64,000 nt of DNA. Origin: Alopecurus myosuroides. Lineage: Eukaryota; Streptophyta; Magnoliopsida; Poales; Poaceae. The stretch lies in assembly GCA_028641055.1 (NCBI GenBank), contig CM054063.1, positions 180,116,756 to 180,180,755 on the forward strand, read 5' to 3'. Made by a program: the position numbers and the translations under genes. Under the pieces are notes generated by a model. That model was not told where the DNA came from, made no database searches, and worked only from the letters and a program-made list of their open reading frames with translations. Shown piece after piece: positions 53,913 through 64,000 of the stretch (the stretch's first letter is position 1; every line of letters starts with the position of its first letter).

Positions 53913-55842
53913 ATGGGTGATAGAACTAAATTAAGTGACTACACAAATACACCCAATGACCAATGCATTGCTAGGCCAATTACTACACCTGAAATACAAG
54001 CTGAAAGCTATGAAGTAAGTCCTAGTTTATTGAATTTAATTACTAGAGATCAATTTGGTGGTAGTGGTATGGAGGATGCCTCTATGCATCTTCATGATTT
54101 CATGGAAATATGTGATATGCAAAAATTTAAAAATGTGGAAAGTAGTGTTTTAAAACTGAAATTATTTCCTTTTTCACTTAGAGGAAAGGCTAAAGAATGG
54201 TTACTTTCACTACCTACAACTATTATAAAGTCTTGGGATGATTTAAAAGAAGCTTTCATTAAGAAATATTACCCTACCGTTAAAATTTTGCAAAATAGGA
54301 ATAATATCCTCTCATTTAGGCAAAAATGATAATGAACATGTAGCCATGGAATGGGATAGAATTAAATTAATGCTTAGAACATGCCCATCACATGGAGTAA
54401 ATTAATGGACCATACTACACTCTTTTTATAATGGTCTAAACTACATGTATAGAAATATACTTGATTCTGCTGCTGGAGGTGCCTTTATGAGTAAAACTGT
54501 AGGAGAGGCTAAGAGCATATTAGGAATCATATTGCAAAATTATAGTCAATGGAATACTGAAAGAGCACCCAATCCCACTAAGAAAATAAACTCAATTTTA
54601 GAAACCAATGATTTGTCTTCTAAAATGGACACTATTCTTGCCTTTATTAATAAACAAAATATGGAGAGTGTGCCTTTGCAGGAGCTAGTTGGTAGTAATT
54701 CTGAAAGTGTAGATGTTAATTTTGTTAGGAATTATGGTAGCAATGATTTTGTTAATGCTTACAATTCTTGTAGTAAATCTCCTTATGTGCCAGATAAACC
54801 TTTTGTTCCATATCCTAATGCTAATGAAAATAAGTGGAAGCCTTCTAGTGAAATTTCTGAATTTAATAAATTGCTTATGGAACAAGTTGCTAGTCACAAT
54901 GCTATGATACATGAGTTAAATAAGTCTATTGCATCCATTAGTAGTGATATTAAAGGATTGCAACTTCAATCTTCGAATTTAGATAAAGCATTGTCAAAAT
55001 TAGCTGATAATCAAGCAACTCTATTAAGCATGTCAGCAGGAAAGCCACAAGCACAACCTAGTGTAGGAATGAATTCTATTACTATTGCTGCCACTATTAT
55101 TGAAAATATTGATCATATTGCTGAGAATACAAGTGAGCATTTCCCTACTAGCTTATAAGAAACTTTGAATGAAATAGTGAAGTACCCTGAATATTTACTT
55201 CCATATATGTCTTATCTTGCTAGCAAAGATGAAATTAGTCCTCATGAATCAAGCATGCTAGCTAAATTAGAGAGTAAAATAGAGGAAATTATGATGCTTA
55301 CTGAAATTAAGGATCCATTGCTTGATTTAGAAAAAAGTAGCTTGCAAGAACTTATTGCTACTCTACAAAAATTTGCTAGTGATCCCACTATAAATGTTAA
55401 TCAACCTGGCTTTGGATCTTATATTGCTAATCATGTCTTGCAAGAAAAAATTTCTAGGTACAAGAATGAGGCCATGATACCTCCTAAGCTTTGGGATGCA
55501 TGGATCCCCAAGGTGCTAGTTTCAATTGGAAAATAAATTCACCATGCTATGTTAGATCTAGGTTCTAGTGTATCGGTACTCTCTAAAGAATTATACGAGT
55601 TGCTAGAACTAGAAAATTTAGAAAACTGCTCAAGTGAATTTGTCCTTGCTGATATCTCTACTAAACATTCTGTAGGACAAGTAAAAGATGTTATGATTGA
55701 ATTGCACATGACTTTCGTACCCGTTGATTTCATTATTATGGATATGGGGGATAAATCCCCTAGTCCTATTATTTTGGGTAGACCTTTTCTTCGTACTACA
55801 GGTGCAATCATAGACTCCAAGGAAGGGAATGTCAAGTTTTAG
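53913..55842 (+). pseudogene. Gag-protease polyprotein, broken by one frameshift and three stops
   Basis: The start is the ATG at 53913 (MGDRTKLSDYTN). Gag core motifs follow: FMEICDMQKFKN, FPFSLRGKAKEWLLSLP and KKYYPTVK. A frameshift near 54327 in an A-run moves the frame; the next segment (NDNEHVAMEWDRIKLML) is followed by an in-frame stop at 54403. The frame then continues through a coiled-coil-like region (HNAMIHELNKSIASISSDI), a stop at 55156, a linker, a stop at 55534 and the protease. The protease has the active-site MLDLGSSVSVLSKEL (55549-55593) and ends PIILGRPFLRTTGAIIDSK. After the protease a stop ends coding at 55842. All pieces after the frameshift share one frame, so decay is mild. 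Confidence 0.88.
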
Positions 55843-58275
55843 TTCCCTCACAAGAAAAGCATGGAGCTTTTCCCAAGGAAGAGGGGCACGCTGAAGAACA
55901 AGCTCCCTCATGAGCTTTATCCCTCTTGATTATCAAGTAAGTAAAGCCTAACTATATGGCTATAAAGAAAGCGCTTTACGGGAGGCAACCCGGTTGTTTT
56001 TGTTTGGATTTTCCTAGTGTCATCTTTCTGTCTCAAGAGATTAGTTTTTTTTTTTTAATTCTGGAGTTTTCAATAAAGAGTCAAGTCAAACCCTTTTGGA
56101 CTTATAAGTTGCTATCCTAGTGCATGAAATTTCTATTTCAGCACGAGTCTGCTCACCGTATGATTTTACATTTTTTATTGGTATGTAGGATTGAGCTAAT
56201 TTTTTAGTATGCTCTGCAAATTTGCGTCCTCTGTAAGAAAAAAAATTGGCTTAATTTTTTGACGAGTCTAGCTTAGGGAAAAAAATTCGTTTTTCTTCTG
56301 CTGCTTTTCTGGACAGATTCTGCCTTCTTTTGTTTTATGCACTCTTTGGGCTTGGGAATCGAATTTCCATGATTCTTTCAAGCAAGAGAGTGAACATACA
56401 ACATAATGAACCTTATTGTCTATCTACTGGAGCATTTGATTTGGAATTTTGCACAGCAATCATGTGATTTGTTTGTCCTTGCTAATCTCACCCCACAGAA
56501 AAAGAACGGGAGAAACATGTTTTGTGAAGTTTTTTCACAGGGAATAGAGGAGCTGCGCCTCAAGACATCCAAGAATGGTTAAAGCCATAAGCTTGGGGAT
56601 GTGATGAACACCCCACTGGAGCTACACTCTTTTAGTTAGCACACGTCTACTTTCTGTTTTTCTAAGCAAAGCATTTATCGTAGAGACTTGAAGCGTCTAG
56701 TTTTTATTTTTATTTTTGTTTTGATAAGACCACCACCATCATTTTATATGAGATTGAGCTACTGGACTTTGGGGTTGGAATGTATTGGATGCTAGTATTA
56801 TGACTTGGAATAGGGATGCCATGGTTGATTTGAAGAGTTACATATGTTTGCATGATTTATAGGCTTTTTTATGTGTAGAAATTTGCAATAATGTTGTCTT
56901 GAGCTATCTCTTATTCATGTCCTTGATTTTAATTGCTGGTTTAAGTAGTTCTATGGACATATTCATGCATAGTAGCTGGTCAACTATCTCCCTCTTGCTA
57001 GCCCAAAAATTTAAAAATTCCAACAAGTAAACTTGTTTCCAACACTCCTTAGCCAAGTATTTCCAGTGAGTCCACCATATCTTCCAATTAGCTTCATTGC
57101 TATTCCGAGTATGTTCACCATGTTATTGTGTTATTTATGTTCTAAATTAAGATATTCACTTTATTAATTGTCATGGGTTGAACTTGGGATAGGACTCTCA
57201 CGAACTTTTGAAGGCACACTTTACTTTTTATGCATCTAATAAACATGACCCAATAATGGGAGCCACAAGTTTTCCGTTTGACAAGTGTGTGGTTGGGAGC
57301 TAGCTATAAACGTGTATCACCGGAAAGCTTTCAACATTGCACAAAAATTTACATTTGGTTGATATCATGTACTTTTGTTTTTGGACTCCTTCCATGCCGA
57401 AATGAAATAGAGGAATAGTAAGTTTTGATGAGTAAGTATCTATATGACTAGAGAAACGCATTGGGCCGCTAACCCAAGCCATGCTTTATCATGGTGGAAA
57501 TTTACTTACAGCTTGAGTGACTCTACAACACATCCTATAATAAAATAAGAAGCTATGCATAATAGTGAATGAAAATAAAAAGGATGATGAGTCTACTCCG
57601 TTTGGTCATCTTGTCATTGTAACATGGGCTTGTTTCCATGTCATGGGGCAAGAGGTACCTCTTTGCGGTTCTCTATGATTTCATTAATACTTATTATGAT
57701 TGTACAAAGCTTATTAGGAATCTTAAGTTGAGTAATCATGGAGTAGGTTTTCACACTCACGGGGCATGAGGCTTTCAACCACCTTGTCATTCTCATTACT
57801 TCAATACTCACAATTTTAAGATGCTAGTGATAAAGGGGAAATGAGAGTCCTAGATCAATGGATACCACATTTCAATTAGTAATTTTAGTGGAATAATTTA
57901 GAGGCTAAATAAGACTTGATCATGTTTTACCTCTACTCAATTTTCTCCAAAGTGTCCACTATATTTTCTATTCTCCATTATGCTATTCTTTGACAAATAT
58001 AAGATTTTATTTTTCATTTTGTGTATGCATTTGGTCCATAGTGCTTTTATTTCATTATACACTTTGTGAACTTTCATGAAGCATCTTTGCTTGCATATTT
58101 GATATTTCTTACAACATTAATTGTATATTGCTACTCATTTCTAGTATTAATCATTTGATTATATGTAGCATGAATAATCCTCCTTGATATCCCATGATTG
58201 TTTCAATATGAAAAACCCATCTTAGTTTTATCACCTTCATACTCGAGGACGAGCATGGGTTAAGCTTGGGGATGT
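55843..58275. other. Noncoding 3' interior of the gag-protease-only element
   Basis: About 2.4 kb without any polymerase, RNase H or integrase motif on either strand. It ends with GAGGACGAGCATGGGTTAAGC and the polypurine tract at 58262-58275. A very similar GAGGACAAGC...AAGCTTGGGG precedes the 3' LTR of the element at 1422-10756 (minus strand). Confidence 0.75.
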
Positions 58276-59988
58276 TGATGCATGTAAAATGCATAGATGA
58301 ATTTTGCATATTTTCACATGGTTTTCTATTACATATTGCATCATATAAGGGTATAATTCAATGTTTTATAGTATTTTGGGGTTAAATTACAAAGTCCCCC
58401 AACTTTTATGGAATTAAACCTGCCTGTCAGAAACCTTGTTTTCTATATTTTTGACGTTTCAGGGGGCAAACTTCCGCGAAATCACCTGAAAATCTGCGGG
58501 GGTCATTTTCTTGGAAGGAGAAGACTTGCGGGCGAAGGATCCACGAGAATTGGGCAAGGAGGCCCAAAAGAGGACCCTCCACGCGGCCAGATTCCTTGGC
58601 CGCGTGAGAGGCCCCCTTTTGGCCCCTGTGGCCCCAATTCCTTCCATCTTCGACTTACCGACTCCGTCTTGACCTAAAACCGACTATAAAAGGGTCCCCC
58701 GTACCCTTATGGAGAGGAGCTCCGCCGAAACACCGAAACACCAAAACAGAGACTAGAAGTTTCAGATTGGAGGGGGAAAACTCCGGCGGGGCGCCGCAGG
58801 TGTGATCTCCTACCCCTCCAACGTCATCACCATCGACATCTCCATGAAGAGGGAGTAGTCCACCCCAGGGCTATGGGTTTGTGGAAGTAGCACTTGTATC
58901 TCTCTCTCTCTCTCTGTGCTTCACTAATTAGATCCGTATGAGCTGCCTCACATGATTACGGGCACCGTTGTAATTCCTATGCGGTGGATCTTTTCTATGA
59001 GTTATTGAATCTGAGATTGCAATTGTTTCTCTTGAGTTATTTGAGTAGATGTATCTTATGTACCCCGTTCTTATTTGCTAGCTTTGATCAATCTAGTTCT
59101 TGAGAGCGTGTGTGGGGTGATGGGTGCATTAGTTGGAGTAACGGGGGGTGGATAGTGCTGTGAAAGTGACAGAAGTTCAGCGATCCACTTAGGTTTTGTT
59201 AAACCTTTCTTAGTTACCTCACTAGGGATAAAAAGGAGTACCTTGTTACCGGGGATTTGAAGTGACACTAATCAATCTCCATGACTAGATCTAGCAAGTT
59301 CCTACTTCAACTTCATGTCACATTGCTTAAAGCTATACTCTGGTTTTTCCTTAATTATCGAGGTGTTATGATTTATTTCGCATCTTGGTGGAGTATAAGA
59401 GGGATCAATATGACCGTAGAGATCTCTATGCTAGGACGTGATGCCCATATGAAAGTACTCAATGTTAAACATGTTATTGTAATCTCACATGTAATTCTTT
59501 ATGTCCACCGTCTACCACTTTATTTGAGAGAATGCAAGTGTGAAACCATGAACCCCGGTCCTATTTTAATTATAAGAAAACACTCTAGTTACTTTGCTGC
59601 AATTTACTTTACTTGCACTTTATTTACTTGCATCTCCAATTCGAATTTACATTATCTCCATCACCACTTGCATCACAAAAATACAAAAACAATCCATTGC
59701 ATATTTATTTTCTCATTTGCATTTAGTAGTAGATTTAATTATTGCACATTTACTTTCAGTTATGCATTGCAATTTAGAAGTCTCACACCTTGTGATTGAC
59801 AACCAATTGGTGAGGTTGAGGGCACAAAATTCTCTACTTGTTTGCAGGATCCTCGAGGAAGCTTGGAAGACAACTGCTGAAATACTGGCTCCCCAAGAGT
59901 TCGATATAAACCCTCGAGTCACCCTCGTGGGGAAGAAGGCTTGCCACTAGCTACACACTCTGCACTTGGAGTCTCAACCTAGCCATCA
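58276..59988 (+). repeat. 3' LTR of the gag-protease-only element
   Basis: A 1713-bp partner of 51864-53567, ending CTAGCCATCA and followed by the duplication ACCGG. It includes an extra 8-bp ACACCAAA-type duplication near 58740 and a longer CT microsatellite at 58901-58915. Confidence 0.92.
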
Positions 59989-60035
59989 ACCGGGTAGGCT
60001 CATCCAATAGGCTCGGGAGTCATCCCCACGTCAGT

Positions 60036-61373
60036 GTGTGACCCTATAGGTTCACACATGTGTAGACATGACACGAGTACACCTACTCGCCAATAGTTGG
60101 TAGCGATTTCTAGCAAAACGTGCTAACTCCCAAATGCGCATAAAGATCACATCGGATGAACCATCACATGTTCATGCTATTCCTTTTGCCCCACGATATT
60201 TGATCATGCTCCTAGTTGATCACTCTTTCTTGATTCCGTGAATCGGAATCCCTTACTAGGTTAACTATTAACCTTATTTAGCACGGTCATGCATTTCTGG
60301 ATCCGATCACTCGAGGGGCCTAGAGAAATCTCTCTCTCGTGAAGAGAGGGGCAAATCCCATCTTGACTGACCATGCCTTGCAGGATGCATCATGAAAAAC
60401 CCGAAAGCTACCTTTATAACTACTATGTCATGGTGTAGCGTTTGATAGCCCCAAAGTAGGTTTATTCAAATCTAAAGAACATGCGACAGTCTCAGGGCTA
60501 AGAAGAAAGCAAGCACATAGTGTAGAGAGAGAACTATTAACATTGTTGTAATGTCTCAAGGTGGGCCAGTCCAACACCATGTTCACAACATAAGTTCACA
60601 TTATTAGTTGACATCACCATGTCTATGATTTGCGAAACATAGCTATCAACCAACACATGTGCTATTCTAATATTCAGGTGTGTCCTCATACGAACTCTGT
60701 CTAGGAACATATTTAGAATAACCATGTAAGTAAAGAGTTTCACAAACAAGTCCACATACTTGCCAATCAGTACAAAGATATTATTCAAGGCACATTATTA
60801 CAAATCATGGATACATAGATATACCATAATCTCTATGATTGCCTCTCGGGCATATCTCAAACAAGTATCTCTCTGTCACGTGGATGAACAAATCCGGATA
60901 TCAATACATACGCCTCAACCCATCCCTTTGGAATTCCTAATACACACCTTTATAATCACCCTTTTATGTTGTAACATTGATGTAATTAAAGCAACCTCCG
61001 AGAGAGTGATTAAATATGATCTCACGGTCTGTGGATTAGAATACTATATCTTGCTAATATTACAATGATGAACATTATGAAACAATCATGTTGAAATACT
61101 TAAATTGGTTATGTCCATCATCTCATTAAACCAATGAAATGACATCATTGTCAATTGACATAAATGTCACATGATCGTGAAACCGTCGATCATCAATTGC
61201 CCAATTAACTAGTTTGTATAGAGCCTCATTAGTGACTCTGGTTTGTTTATTTATCACAGATGTATCAACGTTTCCTATTAATACAGTTATAGCATGATGT
61301 AGAACTTATTATAAACTTTATTTAGATATGATAAATAAAAACTTATTATTTATTTGCCTCTAGGGCTTATCTC
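60036..61373 (-). repeat. Partial Copia-type LTR
   Basis: On the minus strand the block begins GAGATAAGCCCTAGAGGC and continues AAATAATAAG, the typical start of BARE/Angela-type Triticeae Copia LTRs without the first TGTTG bases. Near its other end it has ATGTCTACACATGTGTGAACC and GGGTCACACAC. It is cut at 60036 by the split Gypsy element. No internal Copia domain adjoins it. Confidence 0.6.
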
Positions 61374-61401
61374 GTTTATTAACCAACTTCACCATACACC
61401 A

Positions 61402-63031
61402 TTGATGCTCTCAGACGGGATCACACGCTCGTTCGGTTACCCCAAGAGGAAGGTATGATGTATTCTAGCGGAAATTTTCCCCAATTGTGGAACCAAGGTT
61501 TATCGACCAGTAGGACTTCGAAGACTTGGAGAAGACTGCTTGATGTCTAGCGCGTCAACAAGCATGGAACCTGCACACAACACACAAACTCTCTCTTCTC
61601 CCCAACTTTCCGAGAAGGTTGCCAGTCTTCTCATCTTGCTGGAAACTTGAGAATTAAACATATAGAGTAATGAAAAGCAACAAAAGTAAAACCGGTGTTG
61701 CAAGGAAACAATGATGAAAGTGCTTGAAAGAAGGTTGTATTAATGAGGAAAGATAGGACCGGGGGTCATAGTTTCACTAGTGGTGTCTCTCCAAAGAAAA
61801 CAAAAATGTTGGGTGAAAAAATACAGCTGGGCAATTGAAAAATCATGACCGTATAATAATACTATTATGACGAGACATAGTTCACGGTTTCTAACATCGT
61901 AGGCATTACGTCAAGGCATATGGACCGCTATACAACATGCATCCATATATAATAGTCCACCTCATGAAAGCTATCCTGCAAATATATCTGGTATTAAGTT
62001 GTAGCAACGAAGTGATTGCTTTGTGTGCAACAAACAATTGCATTAAGTAAAGTACGTAATGTAAGCAATGGTTCTTGTCTCAAGACAAGAGCACCGCTGT
62101 TTTCTGCCTAGTGGAAACAGCACATCCCCCACCTGTCAAGATTTTGTCACCCGAGCATAGATGTAAGGGAGGCATGAACCCACTATCTAGCATATAAACG
62201 CTCCCTTGGAGGTGAAAAACAACTACGTGGCCAAGGTAATCATAAACACCAGAGAGTATTGCAAGACAACACTAAAACTCTCTATAGATATAAGTGAAGC
62301 ATCTCAGTTTGACATGAACAAAATAATGATAATCTCATGGTTTATCGTATGTCAGCAAACACCATATGCACAATTACATAACAGTGATCTCGATCATGTG
62401 AGGCAGCTCACGAGACTCTAAACATGGAGGCATAACAAAGAGAACTACCAACTAGCTACTGTTATGGACCCGTAGTCCCGAGATGAACTAATCACGCATT
62501 ATCGTGGAGGAAATCATGGGATGAAGAAGCCTCCGGTGATGATTCCCTCCTCCGGAGGGTGCCGGAACAGGGCTGTAGAAGACCTAGATTAGACTTTCGA
62601 GGTGACAACGTCTCTTTGTATGTTTCGTGGGAAATATCTCTGTCCCCGAACTTTTTAGGGTTAAGGCAACTTATAGGCGAAGAGGCGGTACGAGGAGGTG
62701 TCGCGGGCCGCCAGGGGACCCCCAGGTGCGGCCTAAGGTGGGTCAGTGCCTGGCACCCCTAGAGCCCCAAGGCATCCCTCGGGTCTCTTTGTCTTTGTTT
62801 CGGGTAAAAACTGGTCTCCATGAATTTTCAGCCCATTCCGAGAATATTTCCTTAAGAACTTCTCTGAAATACGAAAACATCAGAAAATAGCAACTATCCT
62901 GGGGCATCTTGTTAATAGGTTAGTACATGAAAACATCTGGAACACGAAAGAAAACATGTGAAAATATAAAGGCATTGGATAGAAAATAAACATCGAGCAT
63001 AAAAACTTATAGATACGCTTGCAATGTATCA
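61402..63031 (-). mobile_element. Solo LTR (Gypsy), related to the LTR at 1327-12086
   Basis: A 1630-bp LTR with plus-strand ends TGATGCTCTC and AATGTATCA, flanked by ACCAT (61397-61401 and 63032-63036). The core shares the layout of the outer LTR at 1327/10762-12086: ACCAAGGTTTATCGA near the left, TTTCACTAGTGG, GGTGCCGGAACAG, then AATAGGTTAGT..GAAAACAT..GGCATTGGATAGAAAATA and GTATCA at the right. No interior is left, so it arose by recombination between two LTRs of one element. Frames inside it are not genes. Confidence 0.9.
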
Positions 63032-63036
63032 ACCAT

Positions 63037-64000
63037 CAGGGAGCTCTATTGAATCGCTGCCCCGGCTTGACCAAGTTATTGTCGGTGATCGCGGAGAGCC
63101 CTAGATCTTCATCGACACCGTCCCCGCTTTGTCATTAGTGGTCGATCATGGTACGACACGATGTTCCTGATCACGTACATGTGGATACCATGGAGGTGAT
63201 GCGCTTGTGGTACTTGATCATGGGATAACACATCTCCTCGCGATTAGACGAGTCTAAATGTAGGGATCGACTATTTCTATTTCCAAGTAGACCTCGTCAC
63301 CGACAATCTTCCGCTAGTTTGAAAGACGATAGTATGTTCCGTTGCATCTACCCTCCGATTGGATATTGGTTATGCGCTAGATTTTTATCCTTAGAGCGTT
63401 CCCCAACACGACCCCCGTGAGTTCTTGGACTGGATTCACGCACTCGGGGATTCATGGAACAGTGTTGAGATGATGATATTGTAGGATGTCCTAGCGTGGC
63501 CTCTGAAGGACCACACCAAGACGACTGGGAAGCCCTTCCTCGACAACACTAACAACAACGACGACAACGCCGAGCCTAGTGGCAGGCGCAGCAGTGGCGA
63601 TGCCGGTGGCATAGGGCCGAGCGGCACCGACAGATTCAAGGCCGAGGGTTAGGAGGACTACAACGCCTTCTAGTGGCAGTATATTAGGGTTTAGGTTTAT
63701 CTAAATTTCATTCGAATTTGTACAAATTTATAAATATTTGAATGAAATTCGCTCTATTTCACGTTCAATTTTTTTATAAAAATCCTATTGCATGTGCAAG
63801 TGGGAAGATGCGCCCCCCATTAGTGCTTGTCTGACGCTATTGTCGGACGTTCTATTGGGGGCGGAGTGGAGATGCTCTTAAGGATCACAACTTGGGTTTG
63901 ATGACGCCTAAGGCATGTATTGAGATTAGCGAGATGACATTCAACAATTGGCTGATCGGGCAGCGTTCGACAACCACACCTTCGACACTCAAGTAAGGAA
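63037..64000. other. Decayed DNA-transposon-like sequence with a TGGAGATGCTC terminus
   Basis: The block is the right-hand continuation of the site into which the solo LTR inserted. GC-rich degenerate coding-looking sequence (63400-63670, with GACGACAACGCCGAG-like repeats) is followed by an AT-rich stretch containing an inverted pair around TTTCATTCGAATTTG / AAATATTTGAATGAAATTCG (63708-63752). At 63868-63877 the end TGGAGATGCTC is followed by TTA (63878-63880). GAGCATCTCCA is a common terminus of PIF/Harbinger-like grass elements. The matching left end was not found, so this is tentative. Confidence 0.4.

Larger units (their letters stand above)
51864..59988 (+). mobile_element. Complete gag-protease-only Gypsy retrotransposon
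   Basis: An 8125-bp insertion flanked by ACCGG (51859-51863 and 59989-59993). The LTRs are 51864-53567 and 58276-59988 (TGATGCATGT...CTAGCCATCA), the tRNA-Asp primer site is perfect at 53578-53595, and the polypurine tract AAGCTTGGGGATGT precedes the right LTR. The interior encodes gag and an aspartic protease (53913-55842). It then has 2.4 kb of noncoding DNA where polymerase and integrase should be. The LTRs differ by a few percent by eye, including an 8-bp insertion near 58740. It is non-autonomous by structure and further disabled by stops. Confidence 0.94.
51419..60033 (-). mobile_element. 5' LTR of the split Gypsy element, interrupted by another insertion
   Basis: The LTR is 51419-51863 plus 59989 to about 60033, separated by the complete element at 51864-59988. 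On its own strand the left part carries a TATTTAATGGCGGGG promoter-like stretch (plus 51690-51704) and ends GACATGAGTCA before the primer site. The right part ends ...CACGTCA on plus, giving a TGACGTGGGG start; that boundary is uncertain by some tens of bases. It belongs with the gag at 51225-50931 and 39973-39500. Confidence 0.7.

Overview
This is a plant nuclear window, almost certainly from a large-genome grass of the Triticeae (wheat, goatgrass or barley type). That assignment is inferred from nested LTR retrotransposons using tRNA-Asp and tRNA-iMet primer sites, L1-type LINEs with a shared 3' hairpin, Stowaway and Tourist-like MITEs, and one GC-rich intronless F-box gene. There are no operons, rRNA genes or CRISPR arrays. 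Names of known repeat families are not asserted because no library could be searched.

Layout. (1) 1-12086 is a nest of two minus-strand Gypsy elements. An outer element (gag at its left, 5' LTR at 1327-1421 plus 10762-12086) was split by a complete 9335-bp element (1422-10756, LTRs 1389 bp each, target duplication ATCAC). The inner element keeps gag and protease remnants and an Athila-ORF1-like ORF, but no recognisable reverse transcriptase or integrase. (2) 12087-18959 is a gene island. The F-box gene at 15575-16900 has a 5'-truncated LINE (13101-15514) inserted head-to-head about 60 bp before its ATG, and a Stowaway MITE in its 3' flank. (3) 18960-24059 is a Ty1/copia element with two LTRs that read as identical and one uninterrupted gag-pol frame, the best candidate here for a recently active element. 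(4) 24060-36603 is a low-copy-looking stretch peppered with MITEs, three substantial broken LINE copies, a 191-bp LINE tail with an 18-bp target duplication, a GC-rich non-LTR-like repeat, and a Mutator-like element (34455-35715) with about 330-bp terminal inverted repeats and a 9-bp duplication. (5) 37540-37850 holds a decayed relative of the 15.6-kb F-box gene. (6) 39500-60033 is a second nest: a minus-strand Gypsy whose gag was split by a 10.95-kb element with 3.6-kb LTRs (39974-50925, TTCCT), and whose 5' LTR was split by an 8.1-kb gag-protease-only Gypsy (51864-59988, ACCGG). (7) 60034-64000 has a Copia-like LTR fragment, a 1630-bp solo LTR (61402-63031, ACCAT), and what looks like the end of a DNA transposon.

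How the parts relate. The only likely host protein-coding gene is the F-box gene, probably a substrate receptor of an SCF ubiquitin ligase. Only the Copia element looks self-sufficient. The three flanked, complete Gypsy elements all lack an intact pol, so they must have moved using proteins supplied from elsewhere. I found no wholly new gene system. The most unusual structures are the Mutator-like element carrying a tRNA-like (A-box/B-box) module in both inverted repeats, the LTR with a cluster of TGACGTCA sites, and the fact that every complete Gypsy insertion here is protein-deficient.
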